Shown: positions 1 through 11,184 of the stretch, piece after piece | Numbering within the stretch: the first letter of the stretch is position 1 | Layout of the letters: every line of letters begins with the position of its first letter | Assembly (NCBI GenBank): GCA_001312405.1 | Contig: BBDR01000010.1 | Coordinates: 104,414-168,413 of the forward strand | Direction of reading: 5' to 3' | DNA from: Clostridium sp. NkU-1 | GTDB taxonomy: Bacteria; Bacillota_A; Clostridia; Lachnospirales; Lachnospiraceae | DNA length: 64,000 nucleotides | Notes under the pieces: model-generated | Databases searched by the model: none | Seen by the model: the letters and a program-made list of their open reading frames with translations, nothing else | Told to the model about the DNA's origin: nothing | Program-made: the position numbers and the translations under genes

Positions 1-541
1 TCCTTTTTGGCATAGGTGCAATAAATCATTACCTGATAACCTTCTTTATTAATTATGCAATGAATCAGATTGTTTCCTAGCAATGAAAAATTAAAGTCTT
101 CTATGTTGATTTCCTTCACCCATGAATTTGAGCTATCAAACGGAAAAGCATTTAGCAGTTCATTTCCATGCATCTGATTATCAGCAAATTCAAAGGCAGC
201 AGGTATATCTTTAACAAAATACTTTTCTGTAAAGCGAACCATTTCCTTAACTGTTAGGTTCATTAAAATATCATAGTTTTCACTTATTAAAACTTTTTTT
301 CTTAAAATATCTCCAGTAAAAAAAGTGCGATGATTGAAATTCCGAATCGAACTGTTCTAGTTCTCATACATGGACGTTTTGTTTCTAATACATAATTGTC
401 TGTTAAATCATTCCAACCCAATTCTTGTGGAATACGATATAAATACATCAAAGCCACAATAACAGGGAAACTATTCCTCCACTTATATCTCATTTTTACT
501 GATGAGAAAGCAGAAAGTAATAGTAATCTATTTCTTTTCAT
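1..541 (-). CDS. Hypothetical protein, truncated by window edge, frameshifted
   Basis: The gene starts at the ATG at 541 behind a good GGAGG ribosome site and runs off the left edge. The first 79 codons are open, then the frame is lost. Removing one base from the A7 run at 318-324 and one from the T7 run at 294-300 gives a continuous frame to position 1, passing through FKKKVLISENYDILMNLTVK. One hydrophobic stretch (GISIIALFY) lies near residue 70. The visible part then reads as a soluble, mildly acidic segment. I do not recognise the family, and the function is unknown. The two runs fit the seven-base-run pattern seen across the window. Confidence 0.45.
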
Positions 542-569
542 AATTTTATCCTCCGTGATTTATGGAAAA

Positions 570-610
570 AAAGAAAAGCTACCGATTAATTTAACCGATA
601 GCTTTTCTTT
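570..610. terminator. Bidirectional terminator hairpin
   Basis: A perfect 12-bp inverted repeat, AAAGAAAAGCTA at 570-581 and TAGCTTTTCTTT at 599-610, has A/T-rich arms that act as U-tracts on either strand. It lies between the end of the surface protein gene at 624 and the start of the gene at 541, so it most likely ends the rightward-lying, minus-strand surface gene. Confidence 0.7.
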
Positions 611-623
611 ATGATATTCAATA

Positions 624-1698
624 TTAATTAAACTTGATAAACGGTGCCCGCTCTCCATGAATGTATCCATATGCGATATTGGGGAACTTTCCATCCACAC
701 TTGCTGGAATTTTGTAGCCAGTCGCTTCACAGTATTTCCCTAATTTTGTTAATTCTGACTCACCGTTTAAATAAGCAGATGATGAATAGACATCTGCTAT
801 GGTAAAATAATTATTTTTCGTGGTTGGTTCATAAGCAAGCCACACACCATCTACCAAAAATGCAGGATAAATATGATTGCCAAAGCCAAGTCCACTTACA
901 GGTAAGCCTACACAAGCCGAAAGCAGGTATGCAGCACCATTATATCCACTACAGTTTGCTTTTCCATCAATCAGACAGCTGTAAGAATATTGGGTTCCTT
1001 CATTGTCTAGATAATCCGCCTGTGTGATTCTCTTTGCAATCCGTACTGCTTTTTCATAATCGGAAGCATTTCTCCAGTCAAAGCTATTTAAAAAAATTAC
1101 GGACTTCAGTTGTCAGACGTCCCAACTTTTCCTGATCCACCCCTTCCAATCCAACGGTTGGATAATCCGTTAAGCTCGCAATGGTAGCCAACTCCCGTCC
1201 ACCAAAATAGGTAAGAGAAAGAGGGTCTCTATTTTTGACTGCAAGATCAAAAACATATTGCATATGACTATTGGACTCATAGAAAAAGTTATCCGGATCA
1301 CTCTTCCATGCAGTTGCACCAGTAATCGGGCTGGTCACAAACCATGATTCCATATATCCTTTTAAGGGATGCTGTGGATCATAATTACCTGTGTTAGCCT
1401 TAGCTGGTGTGCTAGTATTCTGTGTCTGAACTACACAATTAACAACCCATGCCCCGTCTGTATTAACAGAATAACCGTCAGGAGTAGTTGTGTTTGCAAG
1501 CATCTTAGCATTTGTGTCAAAGAAGTAGGATTTTCCATCAACCCAGTTCCAGCCTGTTGCATAAGTACCGTTATCATTCTGGTATTTCCATGCAGCACCT
1601 TCCTGCTTCCACTGACCTGCAAAAGAAGTGGAAGTTGCCAGGATTCCCATTACCATAGCTACAGATAATATTTTAATAGCAGCGTTATTCTTTTTCAT
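624..1698 (-). CDS. Secreted cell-wall-binding-repeat protein with transglutaminase-like domain (frameshifted)
   Basis: The start is the ATG at 1698 (MKKNNAAIK), 8 nt after GGGAGGT. Residues 1-28 form a signal peptide (ILSVAMVMGILATSTSFA). Residues about 29-90 contain two cell-wall/choline-binding repeats with the aromatic-Gly pattern (WKYQNDNGTYATGWNWVDGK). The C-terminal half has a transglutaminase-like core: Cys in KANCSGYNGAAYLLSA, His in GFGNHIYPAFLVDG and a later acidic residue in YEPTTKN. The frame breaks at the A7 run 1090-1096; with six bases the two halves join (VRNFLNSFDWRNASDYEKA). It probably modifies or binds the cell wall. Substrate is unknown. The cysteine-histidine pair is read from the sequence; the enzymatic role is inferred from the family. 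Confidence 0.7.
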
Positions 1699-1740
1699 AT
1701 CCAATGACCTCCCTTATAATCTATTTACAAAATCTCTCAT

Positions 1741-1769
1741 TTGACATTCACACTATTTCATGTTATTCT
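1741..1769 (+). promoter_or_regulatory. Predicted promoter of antisense RNA
   Basis: TTGACA at 1741-1746 is a perfect -35 box. A 17-nt spacer separates it from TATTCT at 1764-1769. It points toward the 3' end of the small toxin gene, where no plus-strand protein gene exists, so it would drive a short antisense RNA. Confidence 0.6.
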
Positions 1770-1775
1770 AAAGAT

Positions 1776-1872
1776 ACAAAAGGTAGCCAACTCCACAGAG
1801 TGGCTTCCAAATTTAATGGATTATTAAAAAATAATCACCCACAGCTTTGGTCGGCAGGGTGGTTATTTTTTG
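1776..1872 (+). ncRNA. Predicted type I antitoxin antisense RNA
   Basis: The transcript would begin about 7 nt after the -10 box and end at the hairpin at 1826-1871, whose plus-strand side finishes in TTATTTTTT. It is about 95 nt long and is complementary to the last ~40 nt of the toxin coding region plus the toxin mRNA tail. Convergent toxin and antitoxin sharing one bidirectional terminator is the arrangement known from txpA/ratA and bsrG/SR4. The RNA itself is a prediction from promoter, terminator and position only. Confidence 0.5.
1826..1871. terminator. Shared bidirectional terminator of toxin and antisense RNA
   Basis: Arms AAAAAATAATCACCC (1826-1840) and GGGTGGTTATTTTTT (1857-1871) pair over 15 positions with one G-T wobble and have T-runs on both sides. 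The left arm lies inside the last codons of the toxin gene. Confidence 0.75.
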
Positions 1873-1972
1873 TATCTTTATCTTTGTTATTCGCGTATGT
1901 TAGGATCGCAACGATCAAAGCCGTAACGTTTACAATAATCATAAATTCCTCATATGTGCTGATAACAACCAC
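1835..1972 (-). CDS. Small hydrophobic peptide, putative holin-like type I toxin
   Basis: A 45-residue peptide: a short lead, then ISTYEEFMIIVNVTALIVAI (one membrane segment), then a charged tail KDKDTKNNHPADQSCG. This composition and the STYE...ALIVAIL pattern match the clostridial 'putative holin-like toxin' peptides. The GAAGGGAGG ribosome site is strong, but the start is unclear: GTG at 1972 is very close to it, and a lost base near 1965-1972 could hide an ATG. A -10 TATAAT at 2021-2026 and -35 TTGTAA at 2044-2049 with 17-nt spacing lie upstream. The 3' end forms the terminator and overlaps an antisense RNA. It probably inserts in the membrane when overproduced. Confidence 0.65.
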   Translation of the reverse strand: MVVISTYEEFMIIVNVTALIVAILTYANNKDKDTKNNHPADQSCG

Positions 1973-2020
1973 CTCCCTTCGGAGATGGAAATCACCCAGC
2001 AGATTGATTACCTACTTCAT

Positions 2021-2049
2021 ATTATACTATATTACGGTCACTTTTACAA
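2021..2049 (-). promoter_or_regulatory. Predicted toxin promoter
   Basis: On the minus strand TTGTAA (2044-2049) and a perfect TATAAT (2021-2026) are separated by exactly 17 nt, about 50 nt upstream of the small toxin's ribosome site. Confidence 0.6.
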
Positions 2050-2194
2050 ACCTTATTAGTGTTTCAAACAGGCCTTTGAGCATTTTCTATTAATAACCTT
2101 TTCGTCAAAAGCTTTCTCTTCATGTTACCCTTTCATAAACACAAAATGATACAAAGATCTTTTTCTATCGGTTTAACATATTCGATTGCCAAGG

Positions 2195-2219
2195 TTCACC
2201 GGCCTTTTGGCCGGGCGAA
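2195..2219. terminator. GC-rich hairpin after large surface protein gene
   Basis: CCGGCC-TTTT-GGCCGG immediately follows the stop codon of the large surface protein gene at 2222. There is no long U-tract, so termination is plausible rather than certain. Confidence 0.45.
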
Positions 2220-2221
2220 GG

Positions 2222-5200
2222 CTACTGCATAGCAGTAACCACTTTTCCGCCCTGTACCCACTGGCCTTTCTCATTTACTTGATATTGCCCTTCAATAACG
2301 GTTCCCGTAATTAACTTCCCTCTTGTTCCATCAGAAACCGGATTAAGATAATACCAAGCGCCTTCCATGTACTGCCACCCTGTAAGCATTTGGCCCTGTG
2401 TCCCATCAGATATAGGTTTCAAATAATACAGGTTTCCGTCAGCAGCCATATACCAGCCTGTCACCATAAATCCGTCCTTGTCAAAGCGATACCAAGAAGC
2501 TGAATCCTCTTTTTTTGTTGCGTATGGGTTACTGATATATGCCCATTCATCTGTATAAGTCCGGTTAGACGCAAAGATCCATTTCCCATTTGCTACCTGT
2601 GTCCAGGTTCCCGTTATTGCTCCGGCTGGAGCTGCCGGTCCCTGGGTATTCCCTGCGGTCGTTACTCCCACGGAATAGAAACCGCCTCCACCTCCTGAAG
2701 AACCTTTTCCACCCCCGCCTCCGGAAGAACTCCCAGAAGTCGTCTGATCTAATACTTTGAAATTAAGGGTTACAGTGACCGGATCAGACATCTTTCCATC
2801 ACTGGTGACTGCACAAACTATTGTCGTTATAGTTCCGGTGTATGGGGATCTTCCCATAGCCTCCTTGATCCAGCTGGCCGTAACCTCTTGTTTCTCATTG
2901 AAAACTACAGGAGTCACGTTTCCTTCCTGATCCACTATAAGGATACCGGCATCAGAGGAACGCCATAAAACATTCTTTTTATCCTGGCTTCCAGAAGAGT
3001 CCGCCCCGCTCCACCGGGTGTATACGGAAGCATTGAATTTCTTACTTTCAAGTCCTTTCCATGAAAGAACGGGATTGTTTGATTTTCCTGTCTTTGTAAA
3101 TACCAGGTCAAATTTCTCGCTCTCCCGGTCTGCCTCTATGCATTCCGTCTGGAAGGTTAATGTGACCTTACAGGAAGCGGCCATCTGGCCGTCTTTTGTT
3201 ACGGCTGTGATCTCCACGTTCTTTTCTGCCCGGTACGGTGCCTTTGAAAGTGCCTCTTTGATCCACGGTGCTCCATCAACCGGAGTCACATTTCCTTCCT
3301 GATCCACCTTTACTGCTTCTGGATCAGAAGAGATCCATAAAACGTTGCGGTCATAAGGCTTATGCACTGCGGTATCCTCCACCTCCGGAAGAACGGCTGC
3401 TAACAATTTTTTTGATTCAAAGCCGGTCTTTTGGACCGTTTCAGAATGGATATCTCCTACCTTCTGATACCCAAGACTGTAAGTAAGAGCCGTCTGATCC
3501 AGGGGGATTCCTTCTGGAACAATCCGTGTCTGATCGTTAGTCATAAATTTTACTGTCACCTGGCATGTAGCTGAAGCCTGATTTCCAAGCTTGTCCTTTC
3601 CGTTTACGGTAACAGTCACGTCCCGGCTTCCAGCCCCGGATATCTTTGCATACTTATCATTCTCCCGGATTCCGTTATCCGTTGCCATGATATTTCTGAT
3701 CCAGGCGGAATCCTTAAGGGCTGAAACTGATGCTTCCCGGTAAGCTTGGTTGTCTTGGGATACTAAGACCACCGCTGGATCCGAACTTGTCCAGGTTACT
3801 TCATTTCTGGAGAAAAAGTCCGGTGTAAAGGTTGCCGTTAATGATTGGGGAGCCGTTACTGTCACCGTTTCCTGCGGATTGGTCCGGTCCCCGGTTAAGG
3901 TCCTTGTTACCGTATAGGCAAGAGCCTGTTTATCAAGTGCCGCCCCTTCCGTTGCCACTAAGGTATTATCCAGGATCTGAAATGTAACGTTGATCCGGCT
4001 ATTTGCTATACAGGGCTTTCCTTCAAAGGAAGCAGAGGGCCGGGTCTGTGCTGTCAGAACTGCAACACCGCCGTTCTGATGACCAGCTCCATAAATCGTG
4101 TTCGGTATCTTATATTGATAATTTCCATCCTCCTGGGTTCTCTCCGCAGCTTCAATGATGCTTGTAAAAAAGGAGGAGGAAAGGTTTACGGAAAGGCTGG
4201 CCGATTTGGCGGTATAGCCATCGGTTTCCTCATCATTGTTTTTCGCCAGGTTTATAAGCTGGGGATCATCAATGCTCCACTTCACCCGGTTATCTTCCAC
4301 ATCATTATTAGTATCAATAATGGCTTTGATATTCACCGGCTGAACCTCAGTTCCCTGCTCTAACACTCCGTTGATATAGCGGGCAATAAGCTTACCTTCC
4401 TTATTCCGGATTTCTGTAGTCTTTACTGGACTTTTCCGATTTCCTGTCCTGGTCTGTACTACTGCAAAAGTATAATCCTCCGGTTCCACCTTGATGGACA
4501 CGGCCACTTTTTTTATAGACCGCTGATACGGATATATCTTCCTGCGGCATGAAAAAGGTATAGGCATGACTGCCGTCTGAATAGGTAGTACTCTTCTTTA
4601 TTCCTTTACTGTTGGTGTAAGTTGGAGTCCCTTCCATCTGGTATTTTTCTGAATCCGTATTCCTGGGGGTCGTTGTCACACAGACCGTTGTCGCGGCTGC
4701 AATGGCTCCCCGATGTTCCTTATCAAGGGGCCTGGAATATTGGGAGCTGCCTCTTACTTCAAGGGTAGCAACATCATAAAAGTTCTGGCCATTTGCCACC
4801 GTGTCGATCTGGTTTACGTTTAACAGATATCCTCTCACCGGACGGCCCAGGGAATTGGGGGCAAAATGATCCAGGATATAATCTCCGCTTTCCTCATCTA
4901 TGACTGTCAGGATGCCGTTCTCCAATTCTTCATAGAAATACTGATCTGTGATAGTCTTTTTCGCTCCGCCTTGCACTAGAGTGTAGTACAGATCCCCAGA
5001 ATGCCAGTATCCTACATGGGCAGCATAGCTATAATCATTATCATCGCTGATCTCTGATCCGCATACATTGGCACTAATCTTGCTCTCGGAATCCGCAAAC
5101 AGATAGGCCACATCCTCTATGTAATTAAAGTTTGTTGCGGCTCCCTGCCTCGTCCCGATGAAGGTCCCCTCTCTTGCCAGGGACCCAAGCTGGGAGTTTC

Positions 5201-6435
5201 CGATAGTCCCTTCAAACCGTGCCACTTTTATCTTCCCGGCTGCATATCTTCCGGTGATGCCGCCGATGGCCGTTGAATGATAGCCGCCGATGGTTCCGCT
5301 GACATGGGTATTGTAAATATAAGCTGCGTTCTGGTATCCAACGATCCCGCCAATGTAGCCAGTCCCCTGGACTCTGGCCGTGGTTCCATCTCCGGTAGAA
5401 ACATCTGAGTCTGCAATATAGGAATCCGATGCAATCCCAGCAATCCCACCAACATAAATTACATCCGTTCCGCCGGTGGCATCAATCATCACCTTTTCAC
5501 AGGTTGCATTTTCAATAACGGTACCGCTGATCTCTCCCGCGATTCCCCCGGCAATGCCAGTGGAACGGATATAGGCGTTTTTCACGGTCACGTTCCTGAT
5601 CTGGGAATCCTCTGCATATCCGGCCACAACTCCGATCCTGTCTTTTCCTTTAATCTCGCTGCTATCCGGAATGATAGTCACGTCATGGATTCTTGCATCC
5701 GTGACTGCCCCGAAAAGTCCGACATTGTTATAGCCAGCAAATGAGGTAATCTTTAAGTTCTTGATGGCATAGCCTTTTCCATCAAATTCCCCGCTGAAAG
5801 GATAGGGGACCGCACTGGAATTTTCTGCGGAGTCCCGATAAAAACCGATGGGTATCCAGTCCACTCCCTGTAAATCAATGTTTCCTCCAAGGGCGAAATA
5901 ACATCCGGAATAGACACCGGCATATTTCGCTCCCTCGGCATCCGGAACAGTCATTCCCATGGCGGCCAATTCTGAAAATCCCATGAGTTGTTCCCTGTTC
6001 TTGATCAGGTAAGGTTTTTTCTTTTGTACCCTCCCCCTGGGTTCCGCTTAAAAACTCAAAGCTTGTCTTTCCTGCCCATGTATCCCAGATATCTCCCAGG
6101 GAACTGGAAGCAGCGGCCTTTACCGCCATTTTAGCGGGAAGAATTGTAGGAAGTTCCTTCGGTGCCTCTATCGCTTCGGAAGGAGTGGCTTCTCTGAAAT
6201 TCTCTTCTTCCCTTTCTTCTGTTTCTAAACCGAATTCCAGCTCCCCGCCGGTTTCGTTCTCCTCCACCTCCTCATTGTCTCCTGTATCACGGTCTGCCTC
6301 AGAGGGGGTAGCTGTATGTATTGCATTTTCAATGGTTTGTCCATTTTCTGCATACACCGCCCAAGGCGGTACTGCTGTTATTGCCATGGCTGCACACATA
6401 ACGTATGCCAGCCCTCTTACAAGTCCTTTTCTCAT
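2222..6435 (-). CDS. Large GLUG-repeat surface protein with C-terminal cell-wall-binding repeats (frameshifted)
   Basis: A protein of about 1,400 residues, read from MRKGLVRGLAYVMCAAMAIT (signal peptide) at 6435 behind AAGGAGG. An acidic, Ser/Thr/Glu-rich segment follows. Residues about 150-400 contain GLUG-type repeats (GGIAGEISGTVIENATCEKV, GGIVGYQNAAYIYNTHVSG). Three to four long repeats with VTVTLNF/VTPV and DNVLW-type patterns look like bacterial Ig-like domains. A Gly/Ser linker precedes three cell-wall-binding repeats (GWQYMEGAWYYLNPVSDGT). Two frame breaks are at runs: T6 at 6015-6020 (one fewer gives GTKEKPYLIKNREQL) and T7 at 4508-4514 (one fewer gives YKKVAVSIKVEPEDY). It is likely a wall-attached adhesin or matrix protein; the ligand is unknown. 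Confidence 0.7.
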
Positions 6436-6451
6436 TATTCCTCCTTACTGA

Positions 6452-6743
6452 ATTAATCCAAATACCATCTTCAACTACTAGATGTCCATCTGGAATCCTT
6501 TCATCCTGATACATGAAACCAAACGGCCTACCCGGCTTTATAAATAACTCCATCACATTTACCTCCATAATAGGTTTGTGATTCATTCTGCCCAATAAAG
6601 CCGTACCATCTCCTATCCACTTTTTGTCAGCCCATAAGTACCTTTGCAGTGACTGGATCAAAGAAGTACCTCTTACCTCTATTAGCACATAATTCCAGCC
6701 ATTTATGACGCCAAAACTTATCTCCTGCTATTTTCTTATCCAC
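6452..6743 (-). pseudogene. Decayed cell-wall-binding-repeat protein
   Basis: On the minus strand the frame from GTG at 6743 reads VDKKIAGDKFWRHKWLELC and then GKRYFFDPVTAKVLMG, an in-frame TGA (where a repeat would have Trp), QKVDRRWYGFIGQNESQTYY and a second stop. A final piece, DERIPDGHLVVEDGIW, appears in another frame. The pattern is that of the choline-binding-type repeats in the two neighbouring genes. Base substitutions to stop codons and loss of the signal peptide make this a true relic, unlike the run-length frameshifts elsewhere. Confidence 0.55.
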
Positions 6744-6870
6744 TCCATCTACCCTTTATCCCCCAACTCCTTTCGTTTGGAATGTACTGCAGGAACATGG
6801 TTAAAAAAACAAACCGGATAATATCAATATGGCAGCTTCAAGAAATAATAACGACTCCTAAAAATCTTTC

Positions 6871-9197
6871 CTATCCCTGCAGGACTGCCATGGCCGGCCT
6901 GATACCAAAGTCCGTCTCCTTTACACTTACTGGCTGAATATTTCCATCTACCAGACTGACCCCATAGATCCCATCTCCATAAAGGAAGTCTTCCAATCCA
7001 TCATCCTGCGGGGTACGAAGATAATATCCTTTAGAATAAGCGGAAACCTGCGATTCCGGATTGTTTGTTTCACTTCCATAAAACTTCCAGAGAACATTCC
7101 GGTACTTAAGCGCCTCATCCACTGACAAAATAAATACTTTATCCTGTATAAGCTGAAACACCTCCTTACCAGCCTTAAGGCTGCTGTCATCTAACTGCTC
7201 ATAGTATCCCTTCCATGTAGCCCCTATGTATGACCTGGTAATTCCGATATATGTTTCATGGACAAAATCATCTGAAGCATGACTCAGAAGCCATTCTCGG
7301 ATATTGGAGTGCTTATAATTGTTATTAAACCCAAAACTCAGTTTCTTCGCCGCTCCATCCAGATCAAACCGGATCACACTGTCACAAAGAAACAGCGCTG
7401 TCCGCTGATTGTTGCCCATGGTATCCTCATAATCTTCATCGATGCAGCGGAATAGGTAAATCTTGTTTCCAATGGTCCGGACCTGTACATCACCGATATG
7501 GTAATGTACGGTTTCTAGCGTTTTGCCAGTGGATTCATAACAGATATCACAAATTCCATCATGATCTGCATCCACATGTCCAATCGCAGGCAGTATCACA
7601 ATTTCTTCCTTTCCACATTTCCGGCACCGGACCGTTTCATGGCCGTTTGCCGTACATGTGGCATTGATTCTATCCTCAACCTGGTAATCATGGCTACATG
7701 TGCTTTCATCATATTTTTTTTCAAAGCCTACTCTTACAACTGTGTATTCCTCATAAGCTATCGTAAATTCATCCATGACCAGCTCAGATAAGTTCTTAAT
7801 ATTTTGGAATGTCTGACTTACGATTACGGTACTTGGCACATGCCGCTTTGCAATAAGATAGATTTCCTTCCGCTCCGTACCATCTGCCATTGACACTAAA
7901 TTAAGAAGCCTTTCATTACTTTCCTCTTTACTCTTTGTAATGAGCTGCTGGTATGATGACTTCTGGCCGCTAAGTCTAAAATCTGCCATCTTTGAAACCT
8001 CCAGCCATTTTTCCAGCTTGTCTTTGGCTTCCTGATCCGGTTCCTCGTCTTCAGGAAGGCAATCTCCTTTTTCAAATTCAATGTAGTATTTTTGAATCCC
8101 ATTACCGTTTACAATGACATTCCACGGACTTGATACAAGAGAATGATAATAATACTGATCCGTCCCTAATATAGTTTCCGGAAAGTCAACGGTAAGCGGC
8201 CAGCCCTCTTCTGTACATCCCTGCTGGGCTTTCAATATCTCGTTGTTGTGATTCCCCCTTTCAACAAAATAGAGATTCCATTCAACTTTTTTTTGGCCTC
8301 CGAAGGGGAAGCCACGTTTTCTCTCTCATAATAGATGTTCAGGACCATTTGATTACTGATCAGCCTAAAGCTTTCCTTCTGCCCTCCGCACAACTTATAA
8401 CCGTCAATTATCGGCGGTATAATATCAATCATTTCTCCTTCTGTCCCCACACCAGCCACCGCCTGCAATACGGTTTTATTTTTGATATCTAGATACCGCA
8501 CCGAGTATCTGTACTGCATTTCTGGCTCCTCGGTTCCCTCCAAGATTTCCTCCGACACCGGAATCTCCGGCTCAGTTTCCGATTCTCCCTTTCCTGGTAC
8601 CAGATCCTTTGAACTACTGTCTGGCTTTGTGCCATATCTGGTCTCGGATCACCCCCCTGGCTCCCTGATCCACCGCCACCAGAGCTCCCATTGGAAATTT
8701 CACCTGCCAATGTTGACTTTTTAGTATTGGTTGTCTGTATTCCTTTTCCAGATACATACTGTATCGTGCCGTTTTCATCGATCCAAGCCCCGGAAGAATC
8801 TATGGAATACCCATCCGGAGTTTTTTTCACTTATGTACATAGCCCCTTCGGGATGATTAATTCCAGATTGTTCGGTAAGGTAATAACAGCATCCATCTAT
8901 CCATTGCCAGCCGGTGAGCATCTTCCCCTTTGTCCCATCAGAGACAGGGTTTAAAAAAATACCATTTGCCATCGATCAGCCGCCAGCCAGTAACCATATA
9001 ACTGTTATCGCCAAAGTAATACCAAGCCCCCTCAATCAGCCTCCAGGCATTCTTTTCGTAAATTTGATTTTCCCCATAGATCCAATGGCTATCCTTTTGT
9101 ATCCATGCACCATAACTTGGAATTGAAATACTCGTTACCATTAATACTGTGCTCAATAAAGCAAAACATTTTTTTTCTGTCCAGTATAATCTTTCAT
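6871..9197 (-). CDS. Surface protein: cell-wall-binding repeats, MucBP-like and DUF6273-like domains (frameshifted)
   Basis: The start is the ATG at 9197 (MKDYTGQKKK), just after AAGGAG. A signal peptide (LLSTVLMVTSISIPSYG) is followed by cell-wall-binding repeats (WRLIEGAWYYFGDNSYMVTG, GWQWIDGCCYYL), a Gly/Ser linker, a MucBP-like segment (YSVRYLDIKNKTVLQAVAG), a Cys-pair motif (VRCRKCGKE...CDICYE) and a C-terminal domain ending YYLRTPQDDG...FGIRPAMAVLQG, typical of DUF6273. Frame breaks: the run of eight at 9169-9176, T/A7 at 8953-8959 and 8821-8827, one near 8590-8660, and C5 at 8257-8261. It is about 770 residues when joined, is probably wall-bound, and its function is unknown. Confidence 0.65.
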
Positions 9198-10242
9198 CAC
9201 TCCTTACTATTTGTTATTTCTCCTGCCTAACCTGCTTTCTTGAGTAAATCCCTCAGTTACTCACTTAACAACTTACAACCACTGCAATCTTTTCGTACTA
9301 AATAGAACAGGCCGGTATATAACAGCAGTGCTTACAATTTGTTGCATAAGAAGGGATAAATGGCTTCTGTATTGTTTAATCCTTTAAATTCTTCCTGCCA
9401 AAAGCAGTTTTATGGAGAAAAGTATAATGGTATTCTTGTTATAAATTTATTGACAAAATTATGGAAATAAAATGGAGAAGTAAATAAAAATCCAAAGAAG
9501 GAACATCTAATTGCCGGAATGGCTGATAAACTTGATATGCTAAAAGTTACATTTTTTTTAGAAAGAACTCCGATATCTATTAAATCCGCACAATGATTTG
9601 TTACAAAAAATTTTTAAATATCTGGTCGCTTAATCGCCATACCATATCCATCCGCCTATCAGTGAATTAAGTTCAAAGAAAAAGTGGATTTTCTCAAAGC
9701 ATTATTTAAAAAATGTAACCCATTTTACCGAATATAGCCTTGCAGTCCAGTTAAATGCAAACCACAAAATACACTTATGAAAGGATAAGACGAAAAAAAA
9801 GAATGTAAGTTATGAGATAGAGGTCAGAAATGTAAATCAGAAGATAACATATGCTTTGAAGTCATGATATTTACCTCAATCAATACGCTCCATAAGACTT
9901 GTTGAAAATTCTCCGATAGAAAAAAAATACATCACTCCTTTCAGACGGATATTTCACATGAAATAAAAGTCAAAAAAAACTCACTCCCAAAGATTTCCCA
10001 GCCACGAAACAGTGCACCATTTATCGATACCTATACATATAAACATAATCATAAATAAAAATATTAAGTTCACGGGACAGTATTAAAGTACTGCATAAAA
10101 TGGTCCTAAAATATTGGACTCATAATAAAAGGAACAATGAAATACACAGAATAAGCCTCCTATCACCTTTGTGACAGCAAACATGAAAAAAAATCACTAA
10201 ATACAATTATTAAAAATAGGGATTTGCAAAAAGGACCCAGAA

Positions 10243-10341
10243 ATGGGAAAGTTATTTCCTGATTCAACAGGCAATTACATGAGACCAGAAACAGATTTGA
10301 TTAATATGAATTTTAAAGGAATTATGTTCAAAGATAACTAA
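10243..10341 (+). CDS. Possible 32-residue peptide of unknown function
   Basis: The ATG at 10243 follows AAAAAGGA with a 7-nt gap and opens a short frame starting MGKLFPDSTGNYMRPETDLI and ending at TAA 10339-10341. There is no membrane segment, leader motif or cysteine pattern. It could equally be a fragment of a lost gene, and I do not recognise it. Confidence 0.2.
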   Translation: MGKLFPDSTGNYMRPETDLINMNFKGIMFKDN

Positions 10342-10733
10342 TGGAAATGCGGACATTTAATATACTACCAATAAAATAAATCAAGCAAAATTATAAAAAC
10401 AAAAAAAACTTATTTATTAGAATGAATCATAAAATCATTGCACACCTCCAATAAAGCCTAATACTATACACGGCATATCAATGTTATAAACGGGAATATT
10501 TGTCGATACTGACTTGAAAAATCAAATGATTGCTGTAATACTATTTTTAATAAATCCATCAAAAACTTACATAAATTAAGAATAGAAATAAAAATCAACC
10601 AGACCTTTTCTCCTACAGTAAATAAAGGTTTTAATGGACCAGGTAAATGGACCAAACCTCCTGGTTCTCCAATCAATCCAAACCTCTTCTGCTTTGCAAA
10701 TCCGCATTTACCAATCGGACACCCCATTTAAAG

Positions 10734-10759
10734 AAAAAAACTCCCTGCAATGCAAGGAG
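10734..10759 (-). terminator. Intrinsic terminator, minus strand
   Basis: On the minus strand CTCCTTGCA-TT-GCAGGGAG forms an 8-bp stem followed by seven T. No clear gene ends here, so it may close an unrecognised small RNA or a long 3' region of the deacetylase gene to the right. Confidence 0.6.
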
Positions 10760-11184
10760 CCTTCTAACCGTACATTTATCACATCAAACGGTAAAAGGTA
10801 TCACCCAAACTGCTTTTTTGTCACCAGGTAACAAAATACCAAACAAGCTGCTTCCTGACTTCTATTACAGTATACAACAAACTTAGCAGAAAATCAACCT
10901 GCTCATACGTGATATATGCAAGCTATATTTTAAAACAATATGTACTCCTTCCATAACTTCACACTAATATCCCAGATAATTTATAACAAAAAAAAGCTTT
11001 ATCCCCTCATCACATCCCCTCACAGTTCCCTATGTTAATTCTTTGCTGAATAAAAACATATACCCCCTATAATAATTACCGTCCAACCACAACTCCCAAC
11101 ATTAAAAACCTCAATTATTCCTTTTTCAGGACATATCATACCCCTCTTAATATTCCCCAAACTCACTATAATATCTGATTCCTG

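Larger units (their letters stand above)
9198..11184. other. AT-rich 2-kb stretch without convincing genes
   Basis: Both strands are full of stops. Possible traces are: a minus-strand RBS-ATG at about 9930 giving MYFFSIGEFSTSLMERID, weakly like the start of a MerR protein; a 32-codon ORF at 10243-10341; and a minus-strand terminator at 10734-10759 with no obvious gene ending there. I see no repeats or tRNAs. It is probably decayed DNA next to the surface-protein cluster. Confidence 0.5.

Noticed and set aside
3018..3486. Plus-strand frames inside the large surface gene
   Set aside because: They mirror the minus-strand coding region with no RBS and no family features.
6329..6688. 119-codon minus-strand frame ending in the surface gene
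   Set aside because: It mixes a frame-shifted part of the decayed cell-wall-binding repeat with out-of-frame codons of the next gene; the relic in the other frame explains it better.
10464..10727. 87-codon minus-strand frame as a gene
   Set aside because: No RBS, odd composition and no recognisable pattern. It overlaps plus-strand frames of equal quality, so it is treated as chance.
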